A stretch of DNA of 64,000 nucleotides from Henningerozyma blattae CBS 6284 (taxonomy: Eukaryota; Ascomycota; Saccharomycetes; Saccharomycetales; Saccharomycetaceae). The notes under the pieces were generated by a model. It worked only from the letters and a program-made list of their open reading frames with translations, made no database searches and had not been told where the DNA came from. Both the position numbers and the translations under genes were made by a program. Numbering within the stretch: position 1 is the stretch's first letter; every line of letters starts with the position of its first letter. Below are positions 43,558 through 52,197 of this stretch, piece by piece. The stretch covers positions 885,501 through 949,500 of the forward strand of contig NC_020188.1 in NCBI RefSeq assembly GCF_000315915.1, read 5' to 3'.

Positions 43558-44224
43558 GGCTATTCTAGTTAAGGTTATGATAAGGGTATTTTCGATATTA
43601 CTCTATCTATTTTTTTTGCTTTCTTTTGCTTTTTTTATTATAAATATGTAACACTTTATTGGATGAATAGTCTTGATTTATTTAACCTTCAATGCACTTG
43701 GCCTTGTATATAAGTATCGTGAAGAGAGTATTCAACACAGAGGTGAGAAATACTCATAAGCAAGACGAATTGAACTCAGATAAGATAAGAATTACATGCC
43801 ACCAGTTCGATAAACACTGTATGAGTTTTTAGATCTTGGCAAGAAAAAACACTCCAATTCGGTCTACCACGTTCTGTCTTTGGTAAGCAAGTAGTGCTCA
43901 CTCACTCAGTCTCGTAGACTTTGACAAAACAGCAAACACATCTTCAATTTTTCATGACCTCTGCAGCGTTTTTCAGTGTGCTTCGAGTGTCGTTGGTATA
44001 AGGAAGAAATGATTGTTTCTGGTACCCAATTGAACCAATTGGACCCAGTGAAAAATTTGACAAAAATCGACAAAACGGGTCGAATGAGTCCGATGAGCTT
44101 TAAGCCGGCGGCTGGTGACACAGACAAGCCGAACCTGTTCGGGCCCGATCGGAATGGCGGCCGACGGGGTTAAAGCCGTCTAGGGACAACAGGTGCCTTT
44201 CAAAGACGTAATGGCATTGTGAGG

Positions 44225-44263
44225 CACGTGCACGTGTGAGTGTAGACCATTTCTGGTAGGGTT
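44225..44263. promoter_or_regulatory. Tandem CACGTG pair plus Tbf1-like TAGGGTT
   Basis: CACGTGCACGTG (44225-44236) is two E-boxes back to back. TAGGGTT, the complement of the Tbf1 core AACCCTA, follows 21 bp later. The cluster lies ~670-700 bp upstream of PTK2 with no nearer gene, so it may serve PTK2 or an unannotated transcript. Confidence 0.5.
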
Positions 44264-44796
44264 TGCTTCGTGTTGCTGTGAGTATTTAGCAATTATGTGG
44301 GGTGAACGTGGGCAAAAATATTTTTAAATGGCTTAAAGCTAGTGTAGAGACAGCGTAGAACAATTGTACAACCAATCTAGAGCCAAACGTAAAGAGATAT
44401 TGTACGCATGATAAAAGGAAGGAGACAAGAAGGACCCAAGATCTGTGGGTTGCAATGCTAAACTTTATACATGCTTGCCTTACCTTTGCTTACATCGAGA
44501 TAACAAAGAGGCAGGGTGAGTTTGCTTCTGTTTATTTGATAGCAGGCAATCCACGGATTCCAATGTTTATTAATGGTTTGTTATGCGTTAATTAGGCTCG
44601 ATACCAATCTTAGTAGTCTTCACTATGTAAATTATGTAACAGAGATAAAAATACTTAATAGGTCAATCGGTATAATGACGATTTATATATGTTTTGCAGT
44701 TGTTTTCGAGTATAAAAATATTATGTGCAGAGATGCCTTCAATATCGTCATGTGAAACCTAGGAGTTTCAGTTGCGGAATTTTTACCGGTATGTGA

Positions 44797-44802
44797 CACG
44801 TG
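44797..44802. promoter_or_regulatory. CACGTG E-box
   Basis: CACGTG within GACACGTGTC (44795-44804), a 10-bp palindrome in the gene-free region. No gene can be assigned to it. Confidence 0.4.
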
Positions 44803-45336
44803 TCCAACCGATTAGTTGGTATAACTTGATATCTACTACAAGGTATTGATTGGTCTTTGTAGTATATATTCACTAATGGAAATAGAAGGAGAGCCAATAA
44901 ATTATATATAAACATTCTTTGAAGTTACTAAGCAATCAGGGACCTATACCGGAATTTTTATAGGATTATCTAGAAAACTGGTAATATAAGCTCACATAAC
45001 ACTCGATTTCTTTCTACTAGGCTCAGTAATCTCTTGGTAGGTTAAGGTACTTCTTGAGAGGTATACGACGACTCATTTTGTAATCCTCCATTAGTGGGAA
45101 GTTAGCATGGAAAAGTTATTTGTAATAAATTTTATGAATTGTTTGTGAATCATACTTTACATATTTACTAATAACTCTCGAGAAAAAATTGAGTAAATAA
45201 TGATAGATTGACAAATAAACCTTAATTAATTTCTATTACTTTTTACCAGAATTACATTTAACAAATTTTGGAAAGTTTATCAAAAAGACAGAATATTTTT
45301 CGTATTTAAGAAATCATCGTCGTTATTAGTTGTATT

Positions 45337-45545
45337 TGTTGAAAATGAATGTTAATAAATATAATAGGTCTTTATGCGTAAACAAGTAATAATTACTAGT
45401 TTAGGAATAATAGAAGAGTATGATGTACAAATAATAATACTAATAAAATCCCAATTAGGTAATTCATGTTTAATAAGATTAACTATTAAAGTAATTAGTG
45501 TGTCATAATATTATATATCTAATTATAATTATCATGATACACTAA
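45337..45545 (+). mobile_element. LTR-retrotransposon relic, copy A (cut by assembly gap)
   Basis: Begins TGTTGAAAATG, the canonical TG start of a Ty LTR, and is nearly identical over ~205 bp to copy B beginning near 45705. It stops at the run of 20 N (45546-45565), after which the sequence differs. Its last ~90 bp are a closer match to 45943-46033 than to the equivalent part of copy B. Confidence 0.75.
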
Positions 45546-45565
45546 NNNNNNNNNNNNNNNNNNNN
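45546..45565. other. Assembly gap (20 N)
   Basis: A run of 20 undetermined bases directly at the end of LTR copy A. Repeats on both sides make a collapsed or wrongly joined repeat likely. Confidence 0.95.
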
Positions 45566-45704
45566 TATTAGCTACCTGTCAAAAATATAGGTTATTACAC
45601 AATATACACTTTTTTTTAAATAATATGCATTTTTTATATGTAAACAGTTTCTATTTCAACATATATCAGTATTCTTTAAGGATTCTTCAATTCGAATTTG
45701 CTTT

Positions 45705-46271
45705 TGTGAAAATGAATGTTAATAATATAATAGGTCTTTATGCGTAAACAAGTAATAATTACTAGTTTAGGAATAATAGAAGAGTATGATGTACAAATAA
45801 TAATACTAATAAAATCCCAATTAGGTAAATTCATGTTTAATAAGATTAACTATTAAAGTAATTAGTGTGTCATAATATATATATACTAATTATATTAATC
45901 ATGATACACTAAACTGGTAAACTACGTGAATATATTTTCATTAGGTAATTCATGTTTAATAAGATTAACTATTAAAGTAATTAGTGTGTCATAATATTAT
46001 ATATCTAATTATAATTATCATGATACACTAAACAGGTAAGCTAAGTGAAAATATTTTCATTAGGTATAGAACATGAATTGGCTCTTCTCGTCCAAAATTG
46101 AAACGTATAAATAGCCTGCATAAATTCGTTTATAAGTTTGTATTTCTTATATTTATTTTTATATATTTTATTCCTACTCAGAAGGGTAGGAGGTTTCTAT
46201 AATATAACTTTACTATTAACAACAGAATTATTCTCTAAATAATGTCGGACTCTAATATTAATACAACTTAT
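45705..46271 (+). mobile_element. Ty-like LTR, copy B, with internal duplication and a gag start
   Basis: Starts TGTGAAAATG (one T short of copy A) and carries the same sequence to CATGATACACTAA near 45912. A ~120-bp segment beginning TTAGGTAA(A)TTCATG is then repeated. Next come promoter-like TATAAATAG (46106-46114), a polyadenylation-type AT region and CTATTAACAACA. Just past this, ATGTCGGACTC opens a short frame (MSDSNINTTYTS) that stops after 17 codons. In Ty1 the gag ATG lies at the LTR 3' end, so this looks like a gag start. No full internal region is present. Confidence 0.7.
45818..46062 (+). repeat. ~120-bp tandem duplication inside LTR copy B
   Basis: Two units, about 45818-45938 and 45939-46062. 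Both run from TTAGGTAA to the E-like ATATTTTCA, differing at about ten positions. The second unit matches LTR copy A better than the first, suggesting recombination between LTR copies or an assembly join. Confidence 0.7.
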
Positions 46272-46319
46272 ACTTCCGATAAGTATTATCACTAGAGTCC
46301 AACATAACCAGAGAATGAT
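46227..46319. repeat. Large imperfect palindrome formed by two opposed LTR/gag ends
   Basis: The left arm (46227-46271) and right arm (46279-46319) are inverted copies around a 7-nt loop ACTTCCG. Matching blocks are ATTATTCTCT/AGAGAATGAT, TGTCGGACTCTA/TAGAGTCCAACA and ACTTAT/ATAAGT. Read leftward, the right arm also opens with ATG-TTG-GAC-TCT, parallel to ATG-TCG-GAC-TCT on the left, so both arms appear to be the same element in opposite orientation. Confidence 0.8.
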
Positions 46320-46480
46320 TGTTATTATTGTTGCTTCTGCTATATTTTTGTTATAGAACAATTATACTCCCCTGTGTTGAACTAAAAATGTATATGAAGA
46401 AATATAAAAATATAATATCATAATCGAGCTTGGGCTTGCTAATTATATATTTCTTAACAAAAAGAGTCCATTTATGGTCA
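46279..46480 (-). mobile_element. Second LTR end in inverse orientation (boundary uncertain)
   Basis: On the minus strand the sequence up to the ATG at 46305 (TTCTATAACA ... AACAATAATAACAATCATTCTCT) parallels the end of copy B (TTCTATAATATAAC ... AACAACAGAATTATTCTCT). Further out (to about 46480) only AT-rich similarity can be followed, so the outer boundary is a guess. Confidence 0.5.
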
Positions 46481-47024
46481 ATAAGAGTTTATCATCTTAA
46501 CACCTAGGTTCGTTAATTGGAATATCAACGAGATTTTGCTGGATTATTGAACCCTATCGCCTACCAAGTTACTTCAATTACATATCTTATAACCCATGAA
46601 CTACCTAACTAGGATTTTTCTTAGTTATGCTGATTGAATATTATATTCTCAACTTGTTCCTAACATAGTAAAAATTGCTTATAAAGACCTTTAATAAATA
46701 GTGACATCAATATTTGCTGGAATATGATTATATCATTTTGTATTAAGTGGTAAAATACTTTTTATCACGTGACTTATTGTTTAAAATGTGTTTTTCTGTT
46801 TATATCGAAAAACACTATTTAAGAAATATATTCATATTAATTATTTTATTTACTATATATGTCTAAATAAAGTAATCGTCTTTACATCTTACACACTGTA
46901 TAAAAATGTCTAACTCTCTTGAATCCCAGTAATATTCGACAAAATTAATTGTAAACATTAAGAAGTATGCTTTGCTAAGAATGATGTCATGAACAATATT
47001 TTCGAAAAGGATCAAATAACTCAA
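46481..47024. other. Spacer between LTR relics and tRNA-Tyr
   Basis: 544 bp with no gene. It has CACGTG at 46766-46771 and an 8-bp-arm hairpin GTGTTTTT ... AAAAACAC at 46788-46815. Integration of Ty elements upstream of Pol III genes is usual, and this spacer lies on the 5' side of tRNA-Tyr. Confidence 0.5.
46766..46771. promoter_or_regulatory. CACGTG E-box 5' of tRNA-Tyr
   Basis: CACGTG in ATCACGTGACTTAT. The same block CACGTGACTTAT recurs 382 bp downstream on the other side of the tRNA. Confidence 0.45.
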
Positions 47025-47113
47025 CTCTCGGTAGCCAAGTTGGTTTAAGGCGCAAGACTGTAATTTGAAAAAAGGAAATCTTGAGATCGGGCGTTCGACT
47101 CGCCCCCGGGAGA
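47025..47113 (+). tRNA. tRNA-Tyr (anticodon GTA) with 14-nt intron
   Basis: The acceptor CTCTCGG pairs with CCGGGAG plus discriminator A. The D-arm region GTAGCCAAGTTGG and the T-arm GGGCGTTCGACTCGCCC are near-identical to S. cerevisiae tRNA-Tyr. The anticodon GTA lies in CTGTAA, followed by a 14-nt intron (47064-47077), the standard intron length and position for yeast tRNA-Tyr. The mature RNA would be 75 nt. Confidence 0.97.
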
Positions 47114-47451
47114 CATTAATTTTTATTTTCCAGAATTTTGATGACACCACGTGACTTATATTTAAAAGAATGTTGTTGAAACTAGAATAAGTAAATAAAT
47201 AAATAAATAAATAACTTAGAAATATAGTTATATATACACACACATATATATAGCTGGCTTAATTATTAGAGTTGTGTTATGCGAGATTTGGTTCGTTAGA
47301 CGTAAAAGAAAATATGAAAAATAAAAGTAAAAATAATTGATTATGGATCCCGAATCAGAGTAGAATATTTGTATAGGCTCATTGATATAAAGTGGCAAAA
47401 ATAGCTGAATATGATATGATATAGGTAATTATAAAAGAAAAGATAAATATT
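47114..47451. other. Spacer after tRNA-Tyr
   Basis: 338 bp with a T-run terminator directly after the tRNA (47121-47129), CACGTG at 47148-47153, an AAAT repeat (47190-47214) and TATA/CA microsatellite (47226-47251). It leads into the 3' end of the Asn/Gln-rich gene. Confidence 0.5.
47148..47153. promoter_or_regulatory. CACGTG E-box 3' of tRNA-Tyr
   Basis: Second copy of CACGTGACTTAT followed by TTTAAAA, matching the block at 46766 (TTTAAAA there too). Together they form a direct repeat bracketing the tRNA gene. Confidence 0.45.
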
Positions 47452-48078
47452 TTACATTTCAATATCTATCCCTTCAGAGTAATTATTTTGAAGCGTGGGT
47501 TTCTTTTCCAGCATCACCTGGTTGTAATACCCTTCTAACATGTAATCTTCTGCTTCTGAATAAAACATCCCAAGTTGCTTTTCATTAGGAATGTCTATAC
47601 AATTATTCGAGGAAAATTGTGCTTGTCGTTGCTGGTTGAATTTAGTCATTTCCATTAAAGTGTATTCAATAGGTGTTTGAATAGGTGTGATCATACTAAA
47701 ACTATTAACATTTTTTATACTTGTATCATTTTTATCACAATTTATATCACTCATTCGATGGAAAATGTCATCAGGAGTAGGGTTACTCTTTCTGATTCGC
47801 TTATTAGTATTATGGTATTCTTCATTTTCTTCAGTATCATTGTCGAAATGTCTTACTGATCTTTTTAATGCAGTATTAAAGGCTTCTTCAATGGCATGCT
47901 CACCAAATATATTATTATTATAATTCTGCCTTTGTCTTTGCATCTGTATTTGCATCTGCAACCGCATCTGCATCTCTATAGAATTGTTCACATTCGAATT
48001 ATTGATCATTGAAGCATTATTAGACATATTAGCTTTATTATTTGAAATATTATTACTATTGTTTAAGTTGAAAATCAT
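47452..48078 (-). CDS. Asn/Gln/Met-rich protein of unknown function, possible YML053C homologue
   Basis: 208 residues. The first ~55 residues are low-complexity Asn/Ser then Met/Gln repeats (QMRLQMQIQMQ). The rest is more complex: FGEHAIEEAFNTALKRSVRHFD, a basic NKRIRKSNPTPDDIF that could be a nuclear localisation signal, SMITPIQTPIEYTLMEMTKFN, and FYSEAEDYMLEGYYNQVMLEKKP. No known domain or membrane segment. S. cerevisiae has a similar-sized protein of unknown function (YML053C, 212 residues) two genes from GAL80 and with this orientation, so orthology is plausible by position but unproven by sequence here. Confidence 0.6.
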   Translation of the reverse strand: MIFNLNNSNNISNNKANMSNNASMINNSNVNNSIEMQMRLQMQIQMQRQRQNYNNNIFGEHAIEEAFNTALKRSVRHFDNDTEENEEYHNTNKRIRKSNPTPDDIFHRMSDINCDKNDTSIKNVNSFSMITPIQTPIEYTLMEMTKFNQQRQAQFSSNNCIDIPNEKQLGMFYSEAEDYMLEGYYNQVMLEKKPTLQNNYSEGIDIEM

Positions 48079-48525
48079 GTGTATATTGACACTTACGAAA
48101 TCCTGTGATTTAGAAATTTGTAGAAAATGAAATAAATAAAAAGAATACTATAAATTATATGCAGTATAATTTATGCTTCTTAAAATAAAAGATAGAAATT
48201 CTTTATAAAAAGGTAAGGTAAAGTCGTAAAAAAAAAATGAAGCAGTGTAAGGGTTTAGAACTGGTAATACTGATTTTCAAAAAAAAAAAATGAAAAAAAA
48301 ATATGAACAGAAAAAATACAGTCACAAATTCACAGAATTTCGAGAAAATAGTCAATATTATCACTTGTTTTAAACAGATAAATATCAACCTTTATCTACT
48401 AATGTAAATTATTGATATTTTTCATAAAATAAAAAATGATGCAGTTAAAAGTATGTACATTTCCCATCTCTTATTTTTTTATTCATTCTTTTTTCATTTT
48501 AGTTTTTCATTCCGATTTTTCGCGA

Positions 48526-48603
48526 CACGTGTTTGGGTTAGGGATCCTCTTCTCCAGGGTGAAACCCTAGCAAAGGGCGGAATTAGAATTTTAAACTATA
48601 TAA
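48526..48603 (+). promoter_or_regulatory. CACGTG + two Tbf1-like motifs + TATA
   Basis: CACGTG (48526-48531), TTAGGG (48538-48543), AACCCTA (48563-48569) and ACTATATAAC (about 48595-48603) are strung within 80 bp. Tbf1 (core AACCCTA) marks snoRNA-gene promoters in budding yeasts. No protein gene starts nearby on the plus strand, so this may drive a non-coding RNA. Confidence 0.5.
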
Positions 48604-48670
48604 CAATAGGAAAGGGATCTATAAAGGAAAAAAAATGTGACTAAAGAATGCATATGGAATTTTTTAATAT

Positions 48671-48774
48671 AGACTAATACTTATAATAAGATAACTCATG
48701 TTGGAAATCTACAAAGCTTATGTTAGTAAAATAAGCTGATAAGACGGTTAGTCTTTGGAAAAAACTTTTTTTTT
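48671..48774 (+). ncRNA. Candidate structured RNA downstream of the Tbf1-like cluster (speculative)
   Basis: An outer stem AGACTAA (48671-48677) pairs with TTAGTCT (48748-48754). It encloses a perfect 7-bp hairpin AGCTTAT/ATAAGCT (48715-48721 and 48731-48737) with a 9-nt loop. Nine T's follow at 48766-48774. I could not assign box C/D or H/ACA motifs, nor any Pol III A/B boxes, so the class is unknown and the structure could be chance in AT-rich DNA. Confidence 0.25.
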
Positions 48775-50414
48775 GAGATTTTGCATGGCTATATTTCAAA
48801 CCAAAATACTTTTGTCTACGTGGATCATTTAGATATGTGCTATTTTTACCATTACATAAAGTAACATAATTTTATAAAGAGCCCAAAGTTTCGAAAATGG
48901 CTGGCTATTCTGCAAGGTCCGTTATTTGCAGCACCTAATGCAATTAACCTGGATAATACTAAGATGATAATTATAGCATTAATGGTTTATATTTATTTCT
49001 TTTTCTGAGATCGTTCAAGATCTTTAATTCTATACTAGATGAGTTGTAATATTTTCAATTATAGAAGGAATAGCTATAATTCAACAGAAAAATACTACAA
49101 CAAACAAAAGATAATTCAAAAAAAAAGAGAAAAATAATGTAACAAGAAAAAATCAATATATGACATTTTAGCTATTCATTTGGATAGCCAGCTAAAATAA
49201 TATGCATACTAAATTATTAGCAAATCGCGCAAATTCAAACATTCTCAAACTAAAGGAGATAATATTTTATTTTCCATGGCAACACTCACATTCTTGTATT
49301 TATGCTTTCTTTATTTTAAGGTTTGCACAAATGTCTAAGATACGCACAACAGTCAATAAATAAAACAGATTACGTTCCCCTATTTGATATACTTTATTCT
49401 TTTTGTTACATATTTAGCCTCGATGAAACTAAAACTTGCATTAGATTTAATCAATACATTTCAGAAAATATTTGCTATCATAACACGCAAACTTGATAAA
49501 AAAAGACTTATCTTCCAATAATAAAAATATATATAATATCAACTCTTTATAAGTTAAATGCAATTATGAAAGCTGTTATTCTTAAATTAAAGAGAATTTA
49601 TTTTGTATCTTCTGTCTGTAATTGTAGCTTCATAATGAAGAATACAATGAAAGAGTCCCCACGCTATTTCTTTTGTTCCACAGGCTAAGAAACACGCGTA
49701 CAGGACAATCTCGGTGATTGTCAAATTTCAAAAAAAAAATAACCGTTGCCAAATAAGAAATGACAAATGTAAAATTAATCACTATAGGTCTTTTGTTATT
49801 TATCAAACAAAATCTGCTAAAATATCGGTTTTGATAGAGTTATCTGCAATATTTAAGATTTCATTTTATTGATAATTAAGAACTCATTGCTTTATCACTT
49901 TACAGGTGGAAAGGAAGAGAAAGGCAAGAAGATATCGATATAATCCGTACCTTTACCAAATCTTCGATTAATTAATTAGCAATAAAAAATATAAAATTAA
50001 GCGTTCTTTTTTTTCATTTCTATATCACAGAATTTAATCCTGAAAGTAACGTTTTACTAGCAAATATTGAATATTCTGCTCTTTTTACCACCTCTATCTA
50101 TAAAAAAGTTGCAAGTTTAAATTTGACCATCATTATCCTAAACATTTATTAAAATATTTTTTAACACGTTTTTCACTCCACACCTTCCTTATAATCATAT
50201 ATTCTATTCAACTATAAATTTTTGATAAACTATAAGCTTTAATTATTACCAAGCTATACAACTTAGTTATTTTTCTACAACCGACATCATAAGTTATACT
50301 CGTCAGTTTGTTCTTTACTAATATTACGTACATATTCTTAAACAGTTAATATATCTGGTTCCTACCGAAAAATAAAGCAGCGAAGCCATAACAGAACCAA
50401 TAGATCTTATAAAT

Positions 50415-51704
50415 ATGGATTATTATAAAAGATCAGCGGTTTCCACAGTTCCCAATGCATCTGCCTTAAGAATTGGTATCATAGGTCTATCTGCAGGTAA
50501 AGGCTGGGCTGTTAAGACTCATTATCCATCAATTCTTCAATTATCATCGCAATTTCAATTAACTGCTTTATATGATAAGAATATCCAAACAGCCTTAGAT
50601 ACGATCCAAAAGTTAAAGTTATCAAATGCTACTGCATTTCCAACATTAGAAGGGTTTGCAGCTTCAACTAACGTTGACATGATAGTTATTAGCATACAAG
50701 CTGCTTATCATTTTGATGTGTTATTACCATTGTTGGAATATTCTAAAAAAAATCCAAATCTTAAATATCTATTTGTGGAGTGGGCTTTAGGTAGATCTGT
50801 TGAAGAAGCAGAGACTATTTATAAGGCAGCAGCAGATAGAGGTTTACAAACAATTATCTCTTTACAAGGTAGAAAGTCACCTTATATTTATCGTGCCAAA
50901 GAATTAGTATCCCAAGGTTATATAGGTGACATTAATTCAATTGAAGTTTCTGCAAATGGCGGTTGGTATGGTTATGAAAGACCATTAAAATCACCTTCTT
51001 ATATTTATGAATTTGGAAATGGCGTAGATTTAATCACAACTACATTTGGTCATACAATTGATATGCTACAATTCGTTACGAGTTCATATTTTAGTAAAAT
51101 TAACGCAATGGTTTTCAACAATATTCCTGAACAAGAATTAATTGGTGATCATGGAGTCAGAACTGGTAAAAAGGCCAAAAAGACAGCTCCTGACCATTTA
51201 TTATTTCAAGGTTCGTTAATAAATGGTAATGTACCTGTTTCTTGTCATTTTAAAGGTGGGAAGCCAACGAAGAAATTTACTAAAAATTTTATTATTGACA
51301 TCCATGGCACAAAGGGTGATATTAAATTAGAAGGTGATGCAGGATTTGCAGAAATATCCAATTTAGTATTATATTACAGTGGTATTAGAGCAAATGATTT
51401 GCCAATTGCGAATGGTTATGAAGTATACGATTCAAGTAAAGAAATTACGGAAGTTTATCATTTAAAAAATTATAATGCTGTTGTTGGTAATATATTTCGT
51501 TTATATCAATCTATTGCAGACTTTCATTTCAACACAAAACAAATACCGAATTTTCCTACTCAGTTTATTATGCAAGGATTTTCTTTTCAAGGCTTTCCAA
51601 CTCTAATGGATGCTCTTATATTACAGAGGTTAATCGATAATGTACACAGAAGTAGTATATCAGGTGTTACCATGGACGTCACAAACATTAGCAATTTTCC
51701 TTGA
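50415..51704 (+). CDS. GAL80: Gal80, repressor of the galactose regulon
   Basis: 429 residues (S. cerevisiae 435), strongly conserved throughout. The N-terminal Rossmann domain (IGIIGLSAGKGWAVKTHYPSIL) is of the GFO/IDH/MocA oxidoreductase type and binds NAD(P) but has no known catalytic role. YLFVEWAL, ISLQGRKSPYI, NGGWYGYERP and FGHTIDMLQF match the Gal4-activation-domain-binding core. Gal80 masks the Gal4 activation domain until Gal3/Gal1 relieves it. Its presence implies a working galactose switch in this species or a recent one. It converges on HIT1. Confidence 0.98.
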   Translation: MDYYKRSAVSTVPNASALRIGIIGLSAGKGWAVKTHYPSILQLSSQFQLTALYDKNIQTALDTIQKLKLSNATAFPTLEGFAASTNVDMIVISIQAAYHFDVLLPLLEYSKKNPNLKYLFVEWALGRSVEEAETIYKAAADRGLQTIISLQGRKSPYIYRAKELVSQGYIGDINSIEVSANGGWYGYERPLKSPSYIYEFGNGVDLITTTFGHTIDMLQFVTSSYFSKINAMVFNNIPEQELIGDHGVRTGKKAKKTAPDHLLFQGSLINGNVPVSCHFKGGKPTKKFTKNFIIDIHGTKGDIKLEGDAGFAEISNLVLYYSGIRANDLPIANGYEVYDSSKEITEVYHLKNYNAVVGNIFRLYQSIADFHFNTKQIPNFPTQFIMQGFSFQGFPTLMDALILQRLIDNVHRSSISGVTMDVTNISNFP

Positions 51705-52197
51705 AACCAATATCCTCTGTGCTTTAGCCAAGAAAAGGTTTAAAAATTCAATTAACATAGCGTGTCACATTAATCTTTCACTACTTTATAGATAATCACA
51801 AACTTAATAATTAATACGCTCTCCGTTTCTTCGTTTTTTGTTTTTTTTTTTTTTTTGGGAATTTAATTGAGAAATGGTAAATCTACAATATCTCAATATC
51901 CGTTTCAATCATCTACTCTTAGCATAATCTTTTAACTATAATAATATTAATAATACCCTTAATCACCTCTTCTGAAATCTAATATATATTGTACATTATC
52001 CTTTTATTATTAAAGCTATGTTAGGTTATAATGAAATGGTGATAGAACGAAATTTAATAGTTTTTTGTCTTATTTTTAATTCTAGAAACTGTAATTTATA
52101 ATTAATATTTATATATATTCAACGTATAGAACTTTATATACTTTCAACAACCTCCATGAATCTACAATAAAAAAAATATTGAAGGAGTAATAATAAG
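51705..52197. other. Convergent GAL80/HIT1 3' spacer
   Basis: 493 bp, with an 18-T-like tract around 51840-51858 and AT-rich 3'-end signals. Nothing else seen. Confidence 0.5.

Larger units (their letters stand above)
43558..45336. promoter_or_regulatory. PTK2 upstream region and long gene-free spacer
   Basis: 1779 bp before the first LTR relic. A locally GC-rich patch at about 44085-44175 (AGCCGGCGGCT, CGGGCCCG, GGCGGCCGACGGGG) stands out in this AT-rich genome. Nearby are two abutting CACGTG sites (44225-44236), a Tbf1-like TAGGGTT (44257-44263) and another CACGTG (44797-44802). Short frames (for example 43906-44173) show no recognisable protein. Confidence 0.5.
48079..50414. other. Long spacer upstream of GAL80
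   Basis: 2336 bp without a recognisable protein gene. The first part is the promoter of the Asn/Gln-rich gene. It contains a motif cluster at 48526-48603, inverted repeats at 48671-48754 and 48910-48931 (listed separately), and a TATA-like TATAAAAAAG at 50099-50108 about 310 bp before GAL80. No canonical Gal4 site (CGG-N11-CCG) was found in the last ~700 bp before GAL80. Confidence 0.5.

Noticed and set aside
46545..46575. A tRNA-like or Ty primer-binding-site-like sequence (TTGAACCC ... CTACCAAG)
   Set aside because: No cloverleaf can be drawn, and the match to the initiator-tRNA primer-binding site TGGTAGCGCC is imperfect and in the wrong place relative to the inverted LTR.
46788..46830. 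CDEIII-like TGTTTATATCGAAAAA after CACGTG at 46766
   Set aside because: It lacks the central CCG and lies only ~25 bp from the CACGTG, far too close for a point centromere; it is simply part of a small hairpin.
46863..47243. Minus-strand frame of 126 residues
   Set aside because: It runs across the tRNA-Tyr gene and has no recognisable protein sequence.
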